Of a DNA stretch of 64,000 nucleotides, positions 24,901-31,600 are shown one piece after another; position 1 is the stretch's first letter; every line of letters begins with the position of its first letter. Made by a program: the position numbers and the translations under genes. Below the pieces are notes generated by a model, which was not told the DNA's origin, ran no database searches, and worked only from the letters and a program-made list of their open reading frames with translations. The DNA is from Watersipora subatra (Eukaryota; Bryozoa; Gymnolaemata; Cheilostomatida; Watersiporidae), in the NCBI RefSeq assembly GCF_963576615.1, contig NC_088712.1, positions 13,460,541 to 13,524,540 on the forward strand, in the 5' to 3' direction.

Positions 24901-26015
24901 CGATTCAAAGGGGGTATTTTTGAAAACATCATACTAACAACGAAGTACTGCGTATGATGTAAACATTGATATTCGTATTTTTGCACCAATCTTTGCGATC
25001 GGAGGTTGGATTTTCATCGTCCTCATTAGTGACGTCCTTACATCACCCTTACGCAGCTCTGTTTTTAATGCATGTGTTTTAAAATAGTTATTCCTGAAAT
25101 AAAAAGTATTACCTCCGAACTTGAAAGAAAAATTTCACACACGGCATTTGGCATTGACATTTGACCTTAGACGCATTTTAGGAGTGTCAGCCTCGTTGTA
25201 GATAATAGCGCAACAGATTAATATAGAAAACGCGGAGCTGTACGACAATTTCTTCATAGCACGTAATCTCGTCAGCTACGAATAATTGCGAGTTGTGCGA
25301 CTACTCCTGCATATCATGTAAATTTGTCCTCCTCATTCCTACGATCAAAACCATAACTTCAAAGCTCAAAAATTCGTAGCATGTAACACTAGTGATTAAT
25401 TAGGCTAATACTTGACTTATGGGGGTCAAGCGCTGGCTGGCGTTAAATTTTCATGCATCAGCAGGTGTTCCTTGAAACCCTCAATTGCAAAGTAACTCAA
25501 CTTGCTCACAGCCTCAAATGCGAATCATGCAAACTGTGGGAGTCATGGAAACATGGTGATTATAAGTTTCAGTTCTTAGTCAATATGTGAAGTGCCTAGA
25601 TTGAGCTTGTGTTAGCTGTGAACATTTTGCGCGCATTAACAAATTTCTAGCAAATGTTTAATGAACAAACAATGCCTACTCGCTTGCCTTCTGAGAATTT
25701 TCTCTTCACAAATCATTTTCAAGTTTGAATACAGTTTTTTTAACTCTGTTTAAAGAGAATATTCGAGCCAAGAATTTATGTAAATCAAATATTGACCAGC
25801 TTCCAAACATGAAACAAACACCTTCACCTAGCAACATACCTGCAGTCTTCCAATGGACAAATTAGAATGTTATTCTCATCATAGAAGCCAGTCAGACATT
25901 CAAGGCAATGTACATGGTTGCAGGTGAGTTGACGAGGATTGGGTAGAGCTACTCCTTGTCTCAAACAGAAACCACATTCTACGGCAGGTGCCACAATCTC
26001 TTCCATGTTAGCCAT
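718..26015 (-). CDS. TRIM-type RING/B-box/coiled-coil protein, 5' part (runs off left edge)
   Basis: Five exons read right to left: 26015-25840, 5096-4937, 3472-3280, 1952-1756 and 924-718. Every junction has AG/GT signals and the phases agree (2, 0, 1, 0), giving 311 residues so far. Order: RING finger (residues about 14-58; CxxC, then CxHxxCxxC, then CPxxxC), B-box 1 (CDLC, CPLC, CxxxHH), B-box 2 (FCADH, CDKC, CYEC), then two coiled-coil exons rich in E, K, L and Q. This is the RBCC layout of TRIM proteins, usually cytoplasmic E3 ubiquitin ligases; ligase activity is inferred from the family. The start is the ATG at 26015 just inside the RING exon. An AG at 26026-26025 allows an upstream 5'-UTR exon. 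A C-terminal NHL, filamin or B30.2 domain is expected beyond position 1, so the subfamily cannot be named. The 3' splice site of the last exon (AAG at 925-927) is weak, but it is the one that keeps phase. Confidence 0.85.
1756..1952 (-). CDS. TRIM gene exon 4: coiled coil
   Basis: Acceptor TTTTTTTTCAG and donor CAG|GTTGTA. The 65 codons are rich in heptad-spaced L, I and E/K (for example LGELVEQLHDEINKLKKG), as in the TRIM coiled coil that makes antiparallel dimers. Confidence 0.8.
2117..2800 (+). mobile_element. piggyBac-like non-autonomous element, family A copy 1
   Basis: The left end is TTAA followed by CCCTTTCGCTGCCA. The right end is the inverse, TGGCAGTGAAAGGG, then TTAT (a TTAA changed by one base). 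TTAA target sites and CCCTTT termini fit piggyBac-type transposons. The element body is 676 bp. Positions 2423-2521 read as an acidic, Ser-rich stretch (DDVIANSDLDF... with a stop, then SSSSDSDSGGSNS), which resembles the acidic N-terminus of a piggyBac transposase. It lies in a TRIM intron. Confidence 0.7.
3280..3472 (-). CDS. TRIM gene exon 3: B-box 2
   Basis: Begins FHQEYHEE, continuing the HHE of the previous exon in phase 0. Carries FCADH, GCDKC and CYEC, the zinc ligands of a type 2 B-box. Ends GATGATG|GTAATT in phase 1. Confidence 0.85.
3597..4385. repeat. Diverged ~395-bp tandem duplication in a TRIM intron
   Basis: GACCAACAACAC recurs at 3597 and 3992, followed by matching stretches (AATAAATTTGTCTATAATCA versus AATAAATGTGTATGTAATCA, then GTATTTCAATG). 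A third partial start lies near 4366 (CAACAACATATTCC). The units have diverged noticeably, so the duplication is old. Confidence 0.6.
4937..5096 (-). CDS. TRIM gene exon 2: B-box 1
   Basis: Bounded by TAG acceptor (5099-5097) and GAG|GTACAT donor. Encodes CDLC, CPLCDTVYC and KHHE, the C and H pattern of a type 1 B-box. Phase joins exactly to the RING exon 20.7 kb away, so no exon need be missing between them. Confidence 0.83.
5428..6080 (+). mobile_element. piggyBac-like element, family A copy 2 (left end lost)
   Basis: Aligns with copy 1 from GACTGCCGTAGACGCATTA to TTGGCAGTGAAAGGG, then an intact TTAA at 6077-6080. The CCCTTT left terminus is missing or too diverged to place. It carries the same degenerate Ser/Asp-rich coding stretch (about 5703-5800). 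It sits inside family B, whose sequence continues after the TTAA. Confidence 0.6.
6081..6345 (+). repeat. Family B repeat, copy 1
   Basis: Matches 55015-55284 along its length: TACTACTGTAAAT, TTTTTAAAATCG, TTCTGTTTGATGACATTT, ACCAAATATCATT, AAAAGTTTAAAA, AGGGTTACTGACAC. Copy 2 ends GGTTCAAAGGG-TTAA, so family B is also likely piggyBac-type. Confidence 0.55.
6346..7700. other. TRIM intron 1, no feature identified
   Basis: AT-rich sequence without a long reading frame, clear repeat ends or exon-like segment. Confidence 0.4.
7701..7870 (-). repeat. Family B-like repeat fragment, reverse orientation
   Basis: Starts TTAACCTTTCAAACACTATCC, followed by CTTGTCAATGT and later CTAAGTTTTTAAA. This resembles the reverse complement of the 55-kb copy end (TTAACCCTTTGAACCATGG, CTTGTCAATGTG). 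Diverged and without a clear far end. Confidence 0.4.
7871..9188. other. TRIM intron 1, no feature identified
   Basis: AT-rich and non-coding in all frames. I saw no repeat ends or exon-like stretch. Confidence 0.4.
9189..10999. mobile_element. TIR element (CCCTTT...GGG ends) split by a hAT insertion
   Basis: The left terminus CCCTTTGGTTGGG and the right terminus CCCACCGAAAGGG are inverted repeats, each flanked by ATAT. Removing the hAT element and one target copy (9601-10728) leaves about 680 bp. There is no intact reading frame. The superfamily is unknown: ATAT flanks do not show the TTAA of piggyBac. Confidence 0.5.
9609..10728. mobile_element. hAT-type non-autonomous element with 8-bp target duplication
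   Basis: The termini TAGAGGTGGAACGAGACA are inverted at both ends. They are flanked by the perfect 8-bp duplication ATCATTAT at 9601-9608 and 10729-10736, diagnostic of the hAT superfamily. Both subterminal regions are packed with CGAGAC/GTCTCG copies (9619-9705 and 10636-10716), probably transposase-binding sites. The interior (10200-10620) has visibly more G+C than its surroundings. The 151-codon minus-strand frame there shows no transposase motif. Confidence 0.88.
11440..11505. repeat. Possible isolated hAT-like terminus
   Basis: The reverse complement begins CAAGGGTGCCCAAATACTTT and continues GCTGGAGGGCC, like the CAGGGGTGCCCAA ends of many hAT elements. I found no partner end or target duplication nearby. 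Confidence 0.3.
11506..13540. other. Intron sequence with old duplicated segments
   Basis: No gene. A segment with GATAAGTTTG(T/C)CCACAGGGCTCTTA-like sequence occurs near 12592 and again near 12830, with a third weak match near 18905. A perfect 30-bp tandem copy starts at 12881 and 12911 (TGACAATAGACATAGACAGT...). The GGCTGGTTCACACTATATCC stretch at 12624 looks like a MITE end, but no partner was found. Confidence 0.45.
13548..15310 (+). repeat. 19-bp minisatellite array (~93 units) with higher-order structure
   Basis: Consensus unit TGTGTTTATTTCTGTGTAC, with variants at a few fixed sites (GTACC, GTGCC, TTATTTATG). Some units are shortened by a few bases (GTACTGTTTATTTCTG). A variant block marked by GTTAATTTCTG recurs at exactly 169-bp spacing twice (14151/14320 and 15002/15171), which shows higher-order duplication. 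The plus strand has no stop codons in the unit, and 19 is not a multiple of 3. The array therefore reads open in all three frames (up to about 426 codons) as a cycling VYFCVLCLFLCTVFISVYC peptide. That is an artefact of the repeat, not evidence of a gene. It lies in TRIM intron 1. Confidence 0.92.
15311..16262. other. Intron sequence, possible SINE/MITE signature at ~16000
   Basis: No gene. CTAGCTGTGCCACCGGGCGT at 16000-16020 resembles a motif that I recall from dispersed repeats in several invertebrates. That is memory only, and I could not set boundaries. Confidence 0.3.
16263..16970. mobile_element. Foldback MITE with ~240-bp inverted arms
   Basis: Begins TAAAGGTCCGGCCACAC and ends GTGTGGCCGGACCTTTA. 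The inverted arms (about 16263-16505 and 16725-16970) stay alignable: both arms encode the same MHAHR.CQRNAFNWLTN peptide on opposite strands. A TA target site fits Tc1/mariner-like elements, though other superfamilies are possible. The 220-bp spacer has no coding sequence. Confidence 0.8.
17594..18781. mobile_element. TIR element with TACCCTAGGACACTTA ends, invaded by a piggyBac-like MITE
   Basis: The left end TACCCTAGGACACTTATG and the right end AAGTGTCCTAGGGTA are inverted repeats with a TA target site. Subterminal regions on both sides carry TTCGC/GCGAA motifs. Family A copy 3 is inserted at 17984-18400. The remaining body has only stop-interrupted frames. The terminal layout resembles the 57956-59760 element. 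Confidence 0.7.
17980..18404 (-). mobile_element. piggyBac-like element, family A copy 3, nested
   Basis: TTAA-CCCT on the left; GGCAGCGAAAGGG then TTAT on the right. The interior is the reverse complement of copy 1 (TAATTATCTGTATAATCACG, GGCTATACTGTCATCAAC). At 417 bp it is shortened relative to copy 1. The palindromic GACGCATTTATGCG-type motif near the end is shared. Confidence 0.65.
18951..20140. repeat. Possible older TIR element around the 19.0-20.1 kb hAT
   Basis: CAGTGTTTTCATGAT...AATTCGCAA at 18951 faces TTGCGAATCATGGAAACGGCACT near 20113-20135. A related end (GCGAATCATGC...GTCATGGAAACATGGTG) is at 25519-25556. The pairing is plausible but not firm. Confidence 0.35.
19027..20071. mobile_element. 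hAT-type non-autonomous element with 8-bp target duplication
   Basis: The left end TAGAGTTGCCCCGATTTC and the right end GAATCGGGGCATCTCTA are inverted. They are flanked by the perfect 8-bp duplication GTATAAAT (19019-19026 and 20072-20079). Subterminal ATCGGTATC/CTGAATCGG motifs recur several times near both ends. There is no intact frame in the 1045 bp. Confidence 0.88.
20306..20508 (-). repeat. copia 3' LTR
   Basis: 203 bp. On the minus strand it reads TGTTCAAATA... to ...AAAACAATA. Near-identical to the copy at 24579-24781. Confidence 0.93.
20610..24538 (-). pseudogene. copia gag-pol polyprotein, one frameshift before RNase H
   Basis: The main frame runs from the ATG at 24538. It has an N-terminal copia gag, a CCHC zinc knuckle (CYNCNSPFHVVRDC, residues about 225-238), an RGN/RGQG-rich stretch, aspartic protease (WLIDSGAT, about 316), and integrase with HHCC finger and DDE core (LVHSDVCGP, RYFVSFIDDFSR, RTDGGGEY, NGVAERYNRT). 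Reverse transcriptase follows (MDVVTAFLNG, YVDDIVILS). The RNase H part (SSTEAEYIA, RIDNQSAISIAN, IFTKPLP) continues in another frame, 20999-20610. The switch is at about 21004-21010, next to a short T run, and looks like a one-base loss. Everything upstream is open. It is either a recent inactivating mutation or a sequencing error. Order protease-integrase-RT-RNase H is the copia order. Confidence 0.93.
24579..24781 (-). repeat. copia 5' LTR
   Basis: 203 bp. It differs from the 3' LTR at two sites (GAAAAAGAA versus GAAATAGAA, and GAGCAG versus GACCAG). Confidence 0.93.
24797..25394. mobile_element. 598-bp MITE with CACTAGTGTTACATGCTACG ends
   Basis: The perfect 20-bp terminal inverted repeats at 24797-24816 and 25375-25394 are the only clear structure. 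There is no coding frame. A target duplication could not be fixed because the flanks are AT-rich. It begins 11 bp from the copia target duplication. Confidence 0.75.
25840..26015 (-). CDS. TRIM gene exon 1: RING finger
   Basis: Starts MANMEEIV and carries the zinc ligands of a RING: CGFC, then CNHVHCLECL, then CPLEDC. The last pair is spaced CPxxxC instead of the usual CPxC. The donor is CAG|GTATGT at 25839-25838. The exon ends two bases into a codon, which the T at 5096 completes to Ser. Confidence 0.85.
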
Positions 26016-26804
26016 GATATGAACTACAAATATGATTTCAATATCTATATCCCATAGTTGATTGCATGGTCTAGACTCTAGTTGACAGTAAACACACAAG
26101 TTGTGTAAATTTATGCTTGTATTACACCTAGGCATTTTCTGACAGGTAACTCAAATTTTGACCAGATTATATTTATACAAATATTTATACATGTATATCT
26201 CAATTACCATTCTTTTCAATTATGTCTCCAGGAACACAAATTAGGATCACAACTAATTTTGAAAAAAGTAGTAACTTCGCCACTGATTGATCTTGATACA
26301 GAAAACATGGCATGTAATGAATTGTGTCTGATGGGTTCAACACTTGCAACCCAAACAAAAAAGGTCAAGGCAACACTCAACGCATTTACCAACAATTAAC
26401 CACAAACATACATGATCAAACATTGACATGTAATAAGTTTTAACAATTATTTTGAGCTCACCTGGAAACATACTGTATTACCCTGCATTTTATTACCACT
26501 CTTTTAGTTGAACTAATAAAAGTAACAAGCCATATAATGCAACACTTCAGCGAAGATTGGTTTTGGCGCAAATTGTAGCTTCCACAGTGCGACAGTAAAT
26601 ATAGTAGCCTAAACAATACAAAAATACAAAAATTAAAATGAACATTGCAATTTGCAACTAAATTATTAACATGATGGATACCGGTCAGCATATCAATTTT
26701 GATTGTAAGACAATTAGGTACACAAAATAACAAATTAGAAATACCGTTTGCTAAAAGCTTAATCAGACAAGTGGTTTGAGTGCTGAGTGTGTAGCAATTA
26801 CAAG
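26016..26804. other. Upstream region of the TRIM gene
   Basis: Probably holds the TRIM 5' UTR, possibly an intron (AG just 5' of the start codon on the minus strand) and a promoter. I could not place a TATA box or initiator with confidence. Confidence 0.35.
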
Positions 26805-27271
26805 TACAGAGCAACCTCGGTTCTCGAACACAATTCGTTCCAGAAGGTTGGTCGAAAACCGAGTTGTTCGAGATCCGAAACAGGTTTTCCCATTAGAATT
26901 AATATACATAAGTTTTAATCCGTTCCATCACCCTGAATGTTTACCTTTTTAGTATTTTATACATTATTTTATGCATGAAATTGCACATTAAAATGCTGAC
27001 CAACACATAAAAAGCAATGTATATCTCAGAAAATGTTAAGCAAAATGGCAAATACACAAATAACATAAACATAAATGTAACCCAGGCTAATCGTACGTAA
27101 TCACGGAAAGAGCGATCTACACCCGTACGCCGCTCAGCATCCCACCCTCACGTACGCACTCACGCGTCGTACCCGCGTTCGCACTTCGATTTTTGTTCGA
27201 ACTACGAAGCAAGAATTTCTTGAATTTTTTGTTCGAACTGCGAGTCGTTCGAAAACCGAGGTTCCACTGTA
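26805..27271. mobile_element. Tc1/mariner-like MITE (TA target site)
   Basis: The left end TACAGAGCAACCTCGGTTCTCGAAC-type sequence faces GTTCGAAAACCGAGGTTCCACTGTA-type sequence on the right (17 or more matching bases around ACCTCGGTT.TCGAAC). Both ends are bounded by TA. Length is 467 bp, with no transposase frame. Confidence 0.75.
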
Positions 27272-28139
27272 ATCAGCAGTCAACTCAACAGTCTCAAAGC
27301 TCTGCACTCAGTCATGAGTGTAACTTAATCAAGGACCAGTCGATCCTCGCTAAGATGGACTACATTAGTCTGGACATGAGACAGACATTGTCAGTAGTGT
27401 ATGTATACTTTCCTAGTGTGTAGATAATTAATGCTACAGTAGGCCTATATGTAATCACTACCAAGCAGATTGTCGACAGTCTGAGTACTTTAAAAATATG
27501 TCAAGTATCATCAGAAGACAGTTTTAACAAAACTCAGACGCGGATCTAGGTTTAGGTTTGACTGCAAGGGTTGGTGTTTAAGAGGTAAAACTATGCTCCA
27601 CAATTGCTAATTTAAATACTATACACATATTTTAACTGCAGAAAGGCTGCTAATTGAAAACTATCACCAGTCTGCTCAGTGCGATCAAAGCCATTGGCTC
27701 ATCTGTGAAAGTTACCTTAAAACGTACAGACTTTGATAAAATAGTTTGTAGCTCATTATACCTTTTTGAAAACGTTTACCCTTTTTAAATAACTCTCATG
27801 AAAAATTACTTTATATTAGTGTTTGCTGTGTAATGGCTATTACATTTAAATTTGGAGTTATTATTCCTTTATTATTCAGTTCAACTATTTACTGTTCGCT
27901 CTATGCTTATGTTTTTGAGTTATTTGCGATTTATATAAGACGCCCGGTCTGTGTGTCCGCTCTCATCGGGAAATAAATAAATATTTTTTGCTCTTGCAAA
28001 GTACACATAAAAGCACCAAACAACACATATATATTGTCGTATATATTACAAACTTAAAATATAAGCCAAGGAATAGTAGTTGTAGCATTAGCTACTTTTT
28101 AGTAATTCAGTGAGAAATGTATAAATGTGATTACTAGCT
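27272..28139. other. Intergenic, nothing identified
   Basis: No gene, RNA or repeat ends seen. Confidence 0.4.
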
Positions 28140-28308
28140 TAAAGGTTGACTTGCAACAAAATTCACATTACAGTTATTTGGTATTAAAAGATTCACCATA
28201 TCTTACTCTGCTGTGTTGTAGATGCAAAATATGTGGAAATGTGATTACAAGCTCTTAAAAGCTCAAAAACAAACACTTAATCGCAGCCATCACGAAACTG
28301 CCATAGAT
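28140..28308 (+). mobile_element. Partial copy of the AAAGGTTGACTTGCA foldback MITE
   Basis: Matches the left arm of the 47942-48815 element from TAAAGGTTGACTTGC through AAGCTCTTAAAAGCTC to TTAATCGCAGCCA. It then stops; the second arm is missing. Confidence 0.7.
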
Positions 28309-28840
28309 TATGAGTGTTCAACCGTTCTCGGATTAGTCCAAATGCCAGCTTGCGCAGAAAGCCCATAGATTCACACCTAGCACTTGCTATATAAGCAAAG
28401 GTGCTCCAGTGTTAAGGAGAAGGGATAAAGATATGCAACAAGAGAAGATACCTTATTGAGTGAGAACAAAGAGCACAGAGCGCAGAGCAAGTGATAGCGA
28501 CTACAAACGACGAAACGAAGGACTGAGAAATACGTTCTTAATCTTCATTTAGAACAGCGTAGTAACATTAACCTACCTCTATGCAGCTTTGTATATATGT
28601 CTTAACATTCTTACATTTACAAGTGTAACTGTTTTGAGTGTTTATTGTTTGTAACTCATTTCAGCATTACACTTTATTGTAGTGAATCGTATCTAATTGT
28701 TCAATATTTTCTTGTTTATGGAGCTTGTGTAAATAAAAAGCTATTATTTACCAGACACCTTGCTTGCAACAATTACCGTAGTGCATGAGAGCTATTACTC
28801 ATTCGGTATAAGACACCTTGTACGCAGAACCCACTTGCAA
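28309..28840 (+). repeat. LTR-like segment (possible solo LTR)
   Basis: A TATA-like CTATATAAGC (about 28388) is followed about 340 bp later by AATAAAAAGCTATTATTTACC, the order expected in an LTR (promoter, R, poly-A signal). The ends and a target duplication are not clear, so this is only a suggestion. Confidence 0.3.
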
Positions 28841-29052
28841 GTGGCTAGTCAGCGCTGACTTCCACAACAATATCCAAGTCTGGGCCTATCCAGGGGGCGT
28901 TTCTTTCAGAGTATCAACCCTGGGGTGTGGTGGTCAAGCGAGTAAACAATAAAAAAATAAACAAAACGAATAACACCTAGGCAGCAGTTTATTTAATGAG
29001 TATTTTTATATTTATCATTTGTACTATGATTTATGATATAAATCAAAAATAC

Positions 29053-30994
29053 TGTCAAGGGAGAAATTTGTTATTTAATAATTTAATTTATTATATTTAT
29101 TTGAAATTTATAATAATGATGAATATAAAAAGTAGGTTAATAATGATAATTTGATATTTAAATAATAATATGAAATGTATCGTTTTTGTGAGTTTCCTTT
29201 GAGTGAAATACTACAATGGTTCTATGGTTTTATGGTTCTATGTGTAATGGTTAGCCTCTGGACCTTGAGTTCAATTTCTCCCAAGACAAATTTTGACCGC
29301 AGACAAAGTGGCACTTCTGCCCCAGAAAATCAGACCGTTGCTATAAAGCAAAATTGAAATACCAACTCAATCAATGGAGATGGGCACTACTATAGTTATC
29401 CTTGCAATTTGTTTTGACAGTAAGGCGTTGCTGTATCAATGAGCCCAAGTATCAAGTATTATTGAGATTATGAGGCCTACTATCTCTTGTAGGCAACTCT
29501 CTGCAGGTAATTATCTTATAATTGACAATAACACGCCAGTGGTTTGTTTCTATGTGTCTGCAAACTCTATTTTCCTCCAAAGGTCAAAATAACAATTATT
29601 CTGTCAAGGCTTACTAGCTCAAGCAAAAATAACAATATGCTTAGCCCTATTTGTTATGGCCTTACTAGGTTAAATGAGTACGTATCTGTTAGGCGTGTAG
29701 TAGTAGCTCTTACTGTAAACAGGGGCGGCTGAGTTAACTTTCTTCTCTCAGGGCTTTATGGCTTCCTGGCTTGCCACCTCTTTTTGGGTGAATCGTGTTT
29801 GTTGAGTCTATCCTCGGCGAGCTGGTTGCTGCTGGCTCCTTGGCTATCTTGGGCTTATGTTAATCCTCTTATCTTGGCTCTTCCTTGCGGCGCCCCTTTA
29901 TCGTCTGGCTCGCTGCCAGCTTCTCCTCTGCGGCTCCCCTTTGCCGTCTGGCTCGCTGCCAGCTTCTCCTCCTCTTCCCTTGATTTTGCCCCTCTTTTAT
30001 ACTTGTCCTTGAGCCATTGTCGAATGTCATTGGTTGGTTGTGTTTTACTTGTGGTCTTTGCGTAAGCTTTTGTTTAATTTATATTTCAGATTCCTTGCGG
30101 TGAGCTAAAATTCCTTACTGTGGTTGGGATTCCATGACGACAAGCGAATGAGAAGTGAAAAATATTCTAAGTCCGGTAACAAATTGTACAAAACTGGCCA
30201 TAACTCAAAAACTAACAATGGCAGCATTATAAAATTAATTTTACAGTAATCCTCGTTCTAAGACGCTATTAGCTAGCTAATTTATATGAAGCAAGAGAAA
30301 CTATTATAATATTATGCCATTCTTTGTACAACCATTTCGTCGATATTTTCTCATAAAATACAATATCTGAGTTAATGAATAATTATGCTATATTTTTCTA
30401 CTGCTCTACAATACAACATTTTCTAGACTATAATGATGTTATAAGCTATAACTAAATATACTAAATAAAGTGTTGTAAATGATTCTTTCACTGATGGCTG
30501 GTTGCTGATCTGGTGCACGCCGGCTGCTTCTTCACTCCAACAAGTCATTAATGTGGCTGGCTCCTGTGATATTGGCGATATACCTCCATTTTCGCCTGAT
30601 ACTCTGTAGAGTTGTTTGCTTCGCTGAATATCCATTAATAATTGTTGTAGCTAGTTAGTCTCTTTCATATTAAGTGGTGTTGATCAATAATAATCGTGAT
30701 TTAGTAACAATTTTATGCTGTTTTTCATTCATTAAGCTTTTCATTATAATGATCAGACAACTCCCAATCGAACTGATGTCCCATATATTCACATTGCATT
30801 GCATCAGCTGTGATGGTTGGACAACTCCCATGATTGATATTTCTAGCAGCATAGCAATTGCCATATATTTCATGTCTGCTTATTGATGCATCACAGTGTT
30901 TGGTGCAATGTTTTGCAGCAGTTGTGGTATTAGGTGATCCCACAATTTATCATTTCTTTTGACTTTTGGTCATCTATTGCTTCAAACCCTGACA
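29053..30994 (-). repeat. 3' LTR of the gag-only element
   Basis: 1942 bp. Contains an internal ~42-bp tandem duplication near 29897-29975 (two copies of GTCTGGCTCGCTGCCAGCTT). Several short frames inside are identical in the other LTR simply because the LTRs are identical. Confidence 0.92.
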
Positions 30995-31600
30995 CATACT
31001 GGCCCTCAGGTGAAGCCAGACCCTGGCTTAAACATTTGCGACGCATCTATCGTGATCATCTGCCATCTCTGGGTAGCTTTGCATGTAGCCTTCGGTCTTT
31101 ATCAGCCTTTCGCAACATTGATCGTAATATCGCTTCATTAACATTCAAGATTACCTCTGTGTCATGTCTTTGGTGTTGCTTGTTAGTAGGCTTTGTGTGG
31201 GCGCGTCTTATAGCAGTTTCTCACTCCTTATTCGTGGTTAGTTTTACTGCGCGTCAGTTATTGGATGGCTTTCAGTTGTTTGGTCAATTTGTCTCAGTTT
31301 GAAGATTGTCAACTATCCCTCTATCAGTTGTGGCCTAGTCACCGCGAGATTCTTACTGTCTTCTCTAATTACATACACGTGCAAGGCTAAAGTTGAGTAA
31401 TCTCATCATGGTAGTAGCAGCTGTATTGGATATGGGCCGGCGTATCCTCTCACGTAAGTTTCCTATAGTCGTTCAGAATCGTATATTCTTAGTGGCTTAT
31501 AGATATCTAGCTGTGTATATGCTAAAGCATCGAGCTTTAAATTATAATTTTTTTGTAGCTTTAGGTTTAGTTTCGTGTGTGTTAAGCTGGGTGCTGTCAG

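Noticed and set aside
29784..30065. 93-codon frames present identically at 29.8 kb and 36.5 kb
   Set aside because: Identical only because the two LTRs are copies; no coding motif.
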